Source: Aquatica leii (Eukaryota > Arthropoda > Insecta > Coleoptera > Lampyridae). Taken from it: a DNA stretch of 64,000 nucleotides. The DNA is taken from NCBI GenBank assembly GCA_035610365.1, contig CM069432.1, positions 173,040,035 to 173,104,034 on the forward strand, read 5' to 3'. The position numbers and the translations under genes are program-made. The notes under the pieces were generated by a model, which worked only from the letters and a program-made list of their open reading frames with translations, was not told where the DNA came from and made no database searches. Position 1 is the stretch's first letter. The number at the start of each line of letters is the position of its first letter. Positions 21,537-31,400 of the stretch are shown here, piece by piece.

Positions 21537-21970
21537 CTAGATATAGTTTCTGGCAATCTTCTGCGAGCGATAAAACGCTTTAAAGTGTTCAAAAATGAGT
21601 CAGTAGATAGGGACGTTACTAATTCTAAATGCATAGCACAAGTTACCATGCAAACAAACACACATATGCACGCCTTTGAACAACGTGCTCCCCTCGTACG
21701 CTTATTTTTAATAAGAATCGGGCCAGCATAGTTAAGGCCGACACCATAAAATAGGTGAACAAATTTTAAACGAATTCTGGGTAAGTCTTCCATTAAAGGA
21801 TGGCAAACAATTTTAGCAAAAAGTGTCTGCGCTCCACAATAGAGTAATTCTGTATGATAATTTTGTATAATCAATTCGGTAAGTTGATAGCATTTGGGCA
21901 GTATTAATGAATTACTTTTTCTGAAATGAGAAAGAAGAATGCGACAATCTGCCTCCAACACTCATCGTCG
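21521..21970 (-). pseudogene. BEL/Pao integrase zinc-binding region and catalytic core fragment
   Basis: Recognisable stretches are VGGRLSHS, SNSLILPKCYQLTELIIQNYH and AQTLFAKI, then VGLNYAGPILIKNKRTRGAR and VTCAMHLELVTSLSTDSFL, ending RRRLPETIS just before the usual SDNGT motif. This is the BEL integrase with its first catalytic Asp usually in the VDYAGP motif; here it reads LNYAGP, so that Asp is changed to Asn. The frame changes once near 21950. Similarity ends at about 21535, the junction with the Ulp1-PHD frame. Confidence 0.8.
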
Positions 21971-21972
21971 TA

Positions 21973-23639
21973 CACTGGGGCAAATTCACGAAAAGCTGGC
22001 CAAAATCCTAATTTCTAAAATATGTTATTTAAATTTTATAATCTAAACGTCATAAGGACCAAGTATTTGATGATAATAAACCGATAGTTTAGATGAGATG
22101 GGATTGCTACCCTTATACCTAACAGTCTATAAAGTTCAGTATTGTTCGGTACCGAAGGGTAATGATGATTTAGTGGTGTATTTAGTGAATGAAAAAGAAA
22201 CGTTCGAAGTGGGTTAAACAAATGGATTTGCAACGAAGATGTATATACAATGTAATTCTATACTTAGCTATCAGTAGCTTTTATGTATTTATTAGATACA
22301 TAAGCAATATCTAACAAAAACCTAGTAAATCTGCATTTTATTGGACATTTAGTGACTTTTGAGACATTGCCGGACAAAACACTTTAAGAAGTCTATTGGT
22401 ACAATACTTTGGCTATTATAAAGTGCAACAAGAATTGCAGTAATCAACTGCCTTTTTGAGAAAATAATTTAATTATAGTTATAGTTATTTGACAAAAATT
22501 TGAAATGATCCAATTATGTATCCCGATATTTATTTTCTTAGTTTTCGCGTTTATTGCAGGATCGAGGGACGAGAATATTATTTTAAATTTAAAGAACTTT
22601 AGTGAACGTAATGCTTCAATCCCCCTTGAGGATAGATGTAAGCATTTATACACCATCTTAAAGTAATGACTAGTTGTCCGAGTGAATCTTTATCAGCCAT
22701 GAAACACAAGTTATCACACTGTTTTGCAGATTTTAAAGTAAAATAGATAATAGCAGCATTGAAGCGGAAAAGTTTTTTGTACAAAACACAAATTGATTGG
22801 AGAAAAACATTACTATTTCATTATACATAGTTCGTATTCCATCAACTAAAACTGACCGTTCTTTACTAGAATTTGAAAAAAGCAGTTTTTTTGAGTTAGT
22901 ATATCCAACTTAGTTTTGGCAACACTAATGATGCAAATACAGCCCTAAGATTTTTTTAAGATGTAGAAATTTTGTTTACAATCACCGGGATAGATCACAA
23001 GTTATTGGAAGGTTTAAAGTAATACTACAAAACATATGTAGTGGCTATAACATAAAAAACCTAAATATGCTTAAAATTTATGCCATAGCAGCCAGACTAT
23101 TTCTACAGAAATTACAATAGTATAATATGTCTACTGTACATAAAATATTAATTTATGACCTTGAAGTAATTGCATCGGCAATATTGCCGATTAAACGACT
23201 TTCAGAAAAGGCACACGAGGCATTAAATAAAGAAAAAGAAATATATCGAAAAGGATTTTCAAGAAAATGTTCAAGAGCAATAACATTTGATATTTTTAAC
23301 AGACTTCTGCTAGCGTCAGATCCTGTAATTTCCAGCTTACGAAAACTACCCAGAAAAAACAAAAGCATGTAGTGCAAAAATGTTAAAATTTTTTACATAG
23401 AAATGTTAAACACAAACAATTCCAACGAAGGTGCATTTAGTGATTTTTGTGTCTGCAGGATAAATCCTTTGAATAAAATAACTTGTATATCTAAACTTAA
23501 ATATTTTTTGTGAGCGTTTCAATTGATCGTATATTATAAAAGTCTAATAAGTACCTATTGTAAATCTGACATTAGATTTGTATTCAGGGACCTTGTTTGT
23601 TTGAAATTTTGGCCAACTTTTCGTGAAGTTGCCCCACTG
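21973..23639. mobile_element. TIR DNA transposon inserted in the BEL integrase
   Basis: The left end CACTGGGGCAAATTCACGAA (continuing AAGCTGGCCAAAAT) and the inverted right end CAGTGGGGCAACTTCACGAA (continuing AAGTTGGCCAAAAT) match at about 32 of 36 positions. The BEL integrase coding sequence stops at one end and resumes at the other. The target duplication is unclear; ACGACG occurs near both junctions but not symmetrically. The superfamily is not assigned. Confidence 0.75.
23124..23372 (+). pseudogene. C-terminal fragment of a transposase-like protein
   Basis: The frame reads MSTVHKILIYDLEVIASAIL, PIKRLSEKAHEALNKEKEIY, FSRKCSRAITFDIFNRLL and ASDPVISSLRKLPRKNKS. I recognise the pattern VHKILIHG...ILPIGQLSEEAQEARNK...SDP from a family of repeated insect proteins linked to DNA transposons, but cannot name the superfamily. 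It is probably the only surviving coding part of the TIR element. The rest of the element (22030-23120 and 23373-23600) holds no recognisable coding sequence. Confidence 0.5.
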
Positions 23640-24282
23640 GCACTGCTGTGCGTCGTCTAAAAACGAATTAAGAGCTCGAATACGTAAAGATTTGACAACC
23701 CAGTTGTCATTAATTGATTTGATCTCATTTGAGAAGGAATATTGTTGGCATAACTTAACCTGGTTAAATAAATTTTTAACTCGTCCACTTCCAGTGCATT
23801 CTTGTGAATATTAGATTTTTGACAATACTTGACAAACCTAATATAAGCTAATACTCTTTAAAATTTTCCCAATGTAGAATATCTTTTACAATAGGCGTTG
23901 AAGAATTCGGGTTCTGCAGACATATTAAGTAGTACCGCGAAAGTTTTAAGTTCCACATCTTCATCAAACTCTATGTGAGACCATGTAACCAAAGATCATT
24001 GTTTTTTAGATTGGTTATACTAAATCCACGAGAAATCAAATCAGCTGGGTTGCTAGAAGTGGCAACATGGTGCCAATTTTGAATATTAGTACATTCCTGG
24101 ATAGTGGCGACACGTTTCGCGACAAACGTTTTGTGTTTGTTAGAAGTAGAATTAATTCAATGTAGGACAATTTTAGAATCTGTCCACAAAAAAATGTGAT
24201 TCGATTTAGGTTTAAAGATATCAACAACTTTAGAACAACATTTAGCCGACAAGACCGCAGCACATGATTCTAACCGAGAAAT
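23640..24282 (-). pseudogene. BEL/Pao RNase H and integrase N-terminal linker
   Basis: Minus-strand phrases: ISRLESCAAVLSAKCCSKVV (about 24280-24220), NHIFLWTDSKIVLH, WHHVATSSNPADLISRGF (about 24080-24020) and LRIRALNSFLDD (about 23680-23645). These are the RNase H core with its final motif and the region before the integrase zinc finger. Frames shift several times. The Asp in WTDSKIV is retained. Confidence 0.75.
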
Positions 24283-25030
24283 ACTGGTTGTGCGTAGAAG
24301 TGAGTGTAGCGAACAGTTACGGCGCAGTATGCCCTGTCGTTCTTCTTTTTTTAAAGAATCTGCTGGTGTTTTTCAATAGTGGACTGTATTTTTATTATTC
24401 GAATAACAACCAAAGATATAACAACCATCTTGCTACACATCCATCTTTATTAATAATCATAATCATATTATATTCTTTTTAAACTAGGCGTCGCCACCAG
24501 CAACAAAAAAAACCAGTGCCGTACGCAACATAAAAATACAAAGTACGATACATCGGCCGCCTTGAAATCGTAGATTTCTAAAGAAACAATAAAGTAATCG
24601 ATAATTCAAATACAAAGTAATAAGAGACATACAGTATAAATGCTATAACACAACCAATACATTTTTTTGTAGTCTTAGAAAAAACGTGTACAATAAATAT
24701 AACTTGAATCTTATCGTCTATAAAAAATAAAATAACTAAAATAAAAGTTACACAAATAAGGATGACGGCAACTGAATATGAAATTGAGCCTTAAATAGGA
24801 TTTGCTTTCTAAATTGTCTTGTTCTATCTTTTCGTTTGTATGAGGGAGAACACAAAGCTTGTGCACTGCACGCTTGATTTGCGTTTGGTTTGGTAACATT
24901 AGTGCAGCTGCACGTACTACGCCGTCTTCTGACCGATGTACTTCGACAACTCGACTCAGGTGCCATTGTGAGGGTGGCAAGTTGTCTTCTTTGATCAGGA
25001 TTAATACCCCAACTCGTAATAGTGAGAACC
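24283..25030 (-). mobile_element. Fragment of another BEL: integrase C terminus plus 3' LTR, out of order
   Basis: LILIKEDNLPPSQWHLSRVV, EVHRSEDGVVRAAAL and RAVHKLCVLP (about 25010-24840) form the integrase C-terminal domain (DUF5641 type), which should come last in BEL pol. Here it lies between the start of RNase H (IQIHGFCDAS, about 25165-25135, then VSKSR) and its continuation at 24280. It is followed by a purine-rich GGCGGCCGA and a TGTATCGTAC start at 24552, consistent with a 3' LTR running to about 24290. So this is a 5'-truncated second BEL inserted in the first. Confidence 0.65.
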
Positions 25031-26454
25031 GCGATTTTGAGACTTAAAGGTTTGAAAGGATACCGCCAGATGATGTAAGACAGCGCAAAAAGCAATAGCA
25101 AGCGTAAGCTACAGTGCTTGCATCGCAAAACCCGTGTATTTGGATTTCTGAACATTCAGGCGGAATAACACAACGGTTAACCCTCATGACACTCAGTTTA
25201 GCTAACTGGTTTCTAAAGTCCCTTTATTTAAAAACAAGGTCGATCATCATTAATTTCCCATGTACAAAAAGAGGTGTAAATAGACCCAAGAGATTGAAGA
25301 CACTTGCGACTGCAGAAAACGTTTTCTTTTTGTAGAAATAGCGTCATTGACTGGTTTTTGAATCTAGCAAAATAAAGTATTTTTCTCAGCGTCCCAATGT
25401 AGACCCAACGTTTTAGAATCAGCACGTCCGCTCAAGGTAATAGTGGGAAAACCTACCTCCACTGTATTAGCAGAATCAAAAACCTCTAGTTTGTTAGACA
25501 GAAATTTTCTAATGACGAACCCAGAAGCTGCGAAAATAGAATATACCTCATTCTTGAGACGGATAGTCTCTTGAACAGAAGTTGTTGAAAACAGAAGATT
25601 GTCCATATAAACATTTTTGTAATGATTTCAGCGACCTCCGGAAACGCGTTCTTGTTCAGTTCGGCAAAGTAAAAGTAAGCACCGCGTGACCAGAAAGCTG
25701 GCAGATGCTGTGCCGTAAGTAATAATATTTAAACGGAAAATAGAAACAGAATCAGAGGGCTTTTTTCTCCAAAGTATGTGTTAAAATTTCCTAAAATCGT
25801 TAACGTTGACCATGCGGTACATTTTAGCGATATGTCCGCAAATGGCAACTTCTTGTGCGCAAAAGTGCAATAGAATATAGAGCAAGCCATCCTGAACTTG
25901 AGGGCTTACCAACTGTGCATCATTCACAGAAAAGCTAGTAGAAGATTTAGCAATGGTATCAAAAACAACGCGTAACTTCGTGGTTAAAGACGTTTGTTTT
26001 ATTACTGCATGATGACGTAAGAATTGGGGTGGCACAAAACTACTATTAACAGAATCATCGATGGTTTCCAAAATACATTCTGACAAGGCAAAACATTCAT
26101 TTTGAGTGATCCTTGAGTGAGACTTTTCTCAACAAAATCAGCTTAAAGTTGTATGGAATAGACACAGAAAAATGATTACTCTGATCAATGCGTAGTCTTT
26201 AGATATTGTTCTTCACAGAATCTCTCTAGTAAAGAAAGCAAAGATAAATTCGAATTGAGTTTGGGGTGGTCTAAATCCCAAAACTTAGACAATAACTGAC
26301 GTAATTCTACATTGGACTCATAAATTTTACTAACAGTCTGACAACAAACTGTCACGTCGCTAGAATCGTCGACCTTTGATGAATGCACTGCTTGACTTGT
26401 AGGTAAGTCGCCTGAAACGATCCAACCTAGCATTGTATTTTGCAAGATAGGCAA
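25030..26454 (-). pseudogene. BEL/Pao reverse transcriptase (broken)
   Basis: In minus-strand order: NTMLGWIVSGDLPTS linker (26440-26390); HHAVIKQTSLTTKLRVVFDT, KSSTSFSVNDAQLVSPQVQD and CGHIAKMYRM (about 26015-25800); MDNLLFSTTSVQETIRLKNE (25606 downward, where intact BEL has VDDLLFG), FVIRKFLSN; then LGLFTPLFVHGK (about 25290). The catalytic VDD is changed to MDN, and at least four frame changes and stops are present, so it is inactive. Confidence 0.8.
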
Positions 26455-26469
26455 GGTTTTACCTAGCGA

Positions 26470-27260
26470 TAATGCTCAGGTATTAGCAGTTCATGAAAAA
26501 TAGAACAACCGATTAACAAATCGATGTCACCAGACGCATGGTATGAGCTGTCAACAAGACGTAAATGAGGATGAATTTTAAGAAAATCTTTCTTGAAACG
26601 AACCCTAGTCAATCTATCGGTAATAGTAGGAACGATTAAACAATCGATGTTTTAGTTGAATAGTAGTAACAGATTGCAGTTGAATAGAAGTGTACTTAGA
26701 ATAAATAGAAATAACGCCGTTGACTCCCTAAAGTGTCAAATTATTAAGTTTAATTAAAGTATTCAATTTTTTTTGAATCCTTAAAGTGATGAGATTGTTC
26801 TGCGAGCCTGAGTCCAATAAACCTCAAACCTTAAAACACTTACCTCCGCAAACCACATTAACCTGAACGGTATACAACAGAACTGAAGAATCAATAGAAT
26901 TGCAAAAGCAGATGTGCTACTAGAATCTAAAGGAACACTTGAAGAAGCAACAGAAGCTTAGCCGCCATCATTCAATTGCGTATAACCTCTTCTGAATTGA
27001 GTAAGTGGTAGAAATTGATCGATTTCAAGATTTGCGGCAGTAGCTTCTACCAGAAAGTTCGCGTATTGTTCTATAAGCGGATTGAAAATATTGAGTTCTA
27101 CGTTAATCTTTTAACTATATCGGTAATATGATCGTCAACCAAAGATTCCAAAAAATCACAAAAATAATCGCATTCCTCAATGAGAGAAACACCCTTGGCT
27201 CGTAAAAATTTAACATCTGAAGGTTTTTTTATCTTTAAACGCCATTGCATCAAACGTATT
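26470..27260 (-). pseudogene. BEL/Pao protease and gag remnant
   Basis: A frame around 26850-26480 carries VCGGKCFKVRGLLDSGSQNN followed by a protease-like body and IDLLIGCSIFHELL, typical of the BEL retropepsin end. Upstream, 27250-27000 has short gag-like pieces but most of gag, including the zinc knuckles, is not visible. Stops interrupt the frames. Confidence 0.6.
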
Positions 27261-27468
27261 TATTGAAATCAAAACGCTAATACGATACAAAGTAAAATAA
27301 ATTTTAAAGCGACGAACAAGACACCGTTCTTCAAGGCTAAGTTGCCATTGGTATATCCAGCGTTAACAAACAATGTAATCACAAACTGCAAATGTGCAAT
27401 TTTACGTTAAAATAATAACAAAGGTGATTATAGGCGTGTACTGGTGTACTAAACGTTTATATTAGTGA

Positions 27469-28400
27469 TGGGAATTCGAGTTCTTTTTTATGAACTAGTT
27501 CACAAGGTCTCGTTCAAGAAACTGAACTAGTACAATGTACTAGTTTTTGAAGACACTTAAGACAACGCACTGAGGGATACATAAAAACAAAGTTTGTGGT
27601 GCAGATCGATTTGCATTTAACTCTGGTATTTTGTTCCGTGTTTCAATTAGGGTACCATGCAATGCATTGGTGTGCTGGCACCTAATAAATTAAAAACTGA
27701 AACGCCGTCTCAAATTCACAATCTTATTGAAAATTGGATGTAATTGTTTCATGTCATCGAGTTCAGAACTAGTCTCTTTTTCTTTTTCATGTAAGCTCTA
27801 GGTTCTTTTGTACCTATAATAACATTAATTGTTATGTTAAATATGTTTGTGTGTTTATACCGACAAATATATTTCAGTGGTCTGAAAAAGCACACACATC
27901 GTTACACGAGACGTCGCCATATAAAAAATCTTGAATGATTTATTTGCCCCTCCTAACGAAGAAGCTTATAATAACCATTTTAATTAAACTTAATATTAAA
28001 ACAGGAACGCAAACTTAGAGATCATTTCATGACTAAAGAACCGTGAGGTGCGCGTCGGATAAATTCGGAAGTTGACGATCATGCGAAATAAATTCTAACT
28101 AAAAACATCTGCTGTAAACAATGTACATTAACTGTAATGGTTGATCTTTAATTTAATTAAAAAATGAATGCATTCAAGACGATGAATATAATATAAAAAA
28201 TATAAAACACAAAGATGAAAAAATGAATAAATGTGGACACCTCAAACGCCGTATGAAAAGTACAAACGTTTTTGGTTAGCTAGTGTACTGACATTCGGAA
28301 CAAAATTGGTTTCTTCGCAGCGGTTCTTTAGTCTTGAAATGAACTCTACCTGTCATTATTTTGAACCAGATTTTGTAGATGTTGTAACACAAAGCAGATA
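27469..28400 (+). repeat. Possible hAT remnant
   Basis: TAGTGATGGGAATTCGAGTT at 27464 looks like a hAT-type terminus, followed by GAACTAGTTC-type motifs. Near 28310-28380 the plus strand reads VSSQRFFSLEMN ... YFEPDFVDVV, reminiscent of the hAT dimerisation region. A right terminus was not found. A 24-bp inverted match (ATTTCATGACTAAAGAACCG at 28026 and its complement at about 28322) lies inside. Confidence 0.35.
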
Positions 28401-28649
28401 AAGATAAACCATAAAGTAAGATTTTTATACTTTACAATCATTTATGTTTATACAAAAACTAAAACAACAAACAGAACGCACAAATCACATTTATTTGAGA
28501 GATGTGATACCAGAAAACATTTCTGGTGTAACATACTGACCAGGAATTTAAACAAAAAGGTTAAAAACTAAGTTTCTTTTTTTTATAAAAAATATGTTTT
28601 ATAAGATCTTTGAGTAAATTATTTACTAAAATGGGTCAAAATTAAATTT

Positions 28650-28990
28650 TAGTTAAGGCTGTGTGCCCGGAGCAGAAATCGTTTTTACAATTTTACAAAG
28701 CCAAATTACATCGGAGGATTTTCAAAATGGTGCCAAAATTCTTAAAAAAATTATCTTCACCTAGGTACAGAGGCACTATTTAAATTTTTTTTTTGGGGCC
28801 TTAGATAATATCAAAAAAAATTGAAATTTAAAAAAAGAACTCTGCTACAGACAAATTCACAACGCTCAAAAAAATTATATCTTTGCAAATAACGTCAGGA
28901 AATTGAAAATAAAACGTAAAAAATTCACTGAAATCTATTATGATATGTGGTACGACGTCGAATTGTAACTTTGATTATTGAGATCCGCGC
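28650..28990 (+). repeat. Dispersed repeat with TTAAGGCTGTGTGCCC start, copy 1
   Basis: The start TTAAGGCTGTGTGCCCGGAG and the ATCGTTTTT that follows resemble TTAAGGCTGTATGCCCAGTC at 39402. The distal part (GAAATCTATTATGATATGTG, then GTACGACG) matches GAAATCTAAGTTTGATACAT, then GGTACGGT near 39709. The middle is poorly conserved. Confidence 0.5.
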
Positions 28991-29218
28991 AAGTGTTAAC
29001 GTACACAAACACGATACTGTCTTCTCGGAACGCATAAAACTGATAATGTTACAGAAAAGACCTACCTATCAACATTCGTGTTTTTATTATGCAACGCAAA
29101 TATATAAATATGGAATTTGTTGTATTTTTTATTTTCTATAACTTTTGTAGATGTAAAAAAATACATGAATATAAAACTAGTTGTAATTTTTTATTTTCTA
29201 CCACTTTTGTCTAAAATA

Positions 29219-29450
29219 ATTGAATCGGTTATTTGGAAAAGGGCACATCTACACTAAATTAAATTTTACACTACAAAGAAAAAAGTGTTATAAATAAACA
29301 TTCTGAATTGACTGCCGTAAAACACTTCTAGTATACTGTTTTCTACTGTTTTTGTACCAAAAAATGCGTATACAGAATAAAGAACTAAAAAAAACAAAAT
29401 TATCTAAATATGCACTAAACTTGTGTCTTTTTTCAAATAACCGATTCAAT
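29219..29450. mobile_element. MITE with 29-bp TIRs and TA target duplication
   Basis: The left end ATTGAATCGGTTATTTGGAA and the inverted right end ATTGAATCGGTTATTTGAAA match over 29 bp with about three differences. TA flanks both sides (29217-29218, 29451-29452). At 232 bp, with no coding content, it fits a mariner-type MITE. Confidence 0.85.
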
Positions 29451-29454
29451 TAAG

Positions 29455-30485
29455 AAAGCCAACATTTATGTTGAATAGTATTATTTTTACGCAGCCCAGT
29501 GGGCTCCAAACTACGAAATAACATAATCTTTTTCTTGTTATTTGTAATTGCCTCTGTATTTGATAGAAATAATCGTGCGATCTTTTTAATTTTACAGCAT
29601 TTTCTTGCAACGGTAAATACAATACTAGTTTGCGTTCAGCTGCTTCTCTCGGCGATATTTTTAATTTTGTAAGGACACTTTATCTCAATTAAACCATCTT
29701 CGCCCACTAATCCGTCAGGAGTAGCATCAAGATACGTAGTTTCTGCAGACACAAACAATCCACAGTTTTGAGCTACCTGTCCAAATTCTTGTGAAAATTG
29801 TCGTTTTACTATTTCTTCATGATTCGGACCCTAATTTGTTTTGATCGCTCGACACCATAATTGGCCTTTGAGTCTTACAAATTTTAAATTTTCTCGTAAA
29901 ATATTCAACAAAATTTCTTTGTATCTGTTTCAATAATTTTGCTACCCTGCCAAAATGTTTAAATTTGGAAATATACATAAACACAATAAATCAAAATTTG
30001 TTTCTATTGCCTAAATCTTACTTCTATCATTTTCAAATCGTTTATAAATTATGCAAGAATACAGAACACGCTCACATGCAAATGTTTTGAGGATCAACTT
30101 ACATAACAAATAAATTTGTTTTTGATTACACCGAATTGTTACTACTATCACCTGTTTATCTTATACATAGTACTAAAACACGATATGACACATGGTTATC
30201 AACCTATAAAATGTGATATAACACGTACACTTTCAGTGTACGTTCTTGTTCTTTACATATGTTTAATATAGAACGCTTGTCTTTGATTATAAATAATGCA
30301 AGAATACAGTACACGCCCACAAGAATTTTTAATTCTCACCAAGTGAGCAAAAAAATAGCATCTACGGTTTTTTTGAAACTAAACAAAATTAGGTAAGGCG
30401 ATAGCGAATAGTCAGTTGTTCAAATTTTTTTTAAACCAAATAACTGTAATAACTAATAAAGCACTGTTACAATTAAGTATAATTT
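29455..30485. other. AT-rich region; no gene seen
   Basis: A phrase such as GTGCGATCTTTTTAATTTTAC has no supported feature. No frame or RNA gene convinces. Confidence 0.4.
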
Positions 30486-30489
30486 AAAT

Positions 30490-30691
30490 TGTCACAACCT
30501 GATGGGTCATGGTTTGTCCTTTCCTCCTTAGTTCTGGTCCTGGGTATGCCGATGCGCAATAGAATTATAATTTGATTTTTATTAGAAAGTATTTTATTGA
30601 AGTCACGAATCGCCACTGGTATAAAACCGGAATCGTATAAAAAGAAAATAGATGAGCATTTACAAAATAAACGTTGTGACTGGTTGTGACA
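30490..30691. repeat. Short element with perfect TGTCACAACC/GGTTGTGACA ends
   Basis: A 202-bp segment has 10-bp perfect inverted ends beginning TGT and ending ACA, as in a solo LTR or TRIM; the match extends to 13 bp with the flanking AAT/ATT. Its pyrimidine-rich start (TTTGTCCTTTCCTCCTTAG) differs from the surroundings. No clear target duplication. Confidence 0.5.
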
Positions 30692-31376
30692 ATTGTGTCA
30701 GCTGATTACTGAGCACATAGTAAAGCCATTCTGAAAAATAAAAATTGCGACATATATAAACTAGCTCGTTTCTATAATAATTCAACGTTAAGTTAGTATG
30801 TTTAGAAATTTTCTGCTATCACAGTTACATTATATAATATATTATGACGTAATGGCTACTTATCAATACTCATGTCAATGTTTGTAACGAAACCTTTAGA
30901 TAGTCTCATAGATAGTTTTATTTATTTCATATCGAACCCATCTTTACAAATTTAACCATATCTAATATAATTCTACAATGTTGCCACATATACCCCCGAC
31001 TGTAAGCGTCACCACAGGCGTCACTTCTCACTACATTCGGTCTTAATTCCTGTAACGCGCAGCTTGTTTATGAATTTTACCAAACAAAATATTTTATAGT
31101 CATTGAATGCCGTACAAAAAGTGCTATATTAATTGAAAGTTTATTGAATGAAATCTTAGTAACGAGAAAAATCAATACATGAATGTCTTTCACGTTGTAG
31201 TTTTTACCATACCTACTGTAAATAACGAATTTCTATGAATATATTCATTTTTATACCATTGCCGTTGTGTAAATTCAGATAAGTGAATAGTAGAGGGGAC
31301 TTAACGAAATTATAATCACTTTTATTTTAAATCAAGATCGACAACCTGTCGCCTCTCCTTCTACACATCATTTAAC

Positions 31377-31400
31377 ATGTTGTCTGCATTTCGCGTGAAC
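31377..31400 (+). other. Mmsdh: Exon 1 of Mmsdh (start of mitochondrial presequence)
   Basis: ATG TTG TCT GCA TTT CGC GTG AAC followed by GTAAGT. Phase 0 joins in frame to exon 2 at 34157 (after TTTTAG). The first eight residues have no acidic residue and one Arg, as expected for import. No other ATG-donor combination in phase was found closer to exon 2. Confidence 0.75.

Larger units (their letters stand above)
21521..27300 (-). mobile_element. Second BEL/Pao element, decayed and interrupted
   Basis: Read on the minus strand from about 27250 to 21521: a possible gag remnant, protease, RT, RNase H, integrase N terminus and integrase core. All are broken by stops and frameshifts. Two foreign pieces interrupt it: a fragment of another BEL (about 24283-25030) and a TIR transposon (about 21973-23639). 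The 3' end (integrase C terminus and LTR) is missing where the Ulp1-PHD frame begins. Confidence 0.8.
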
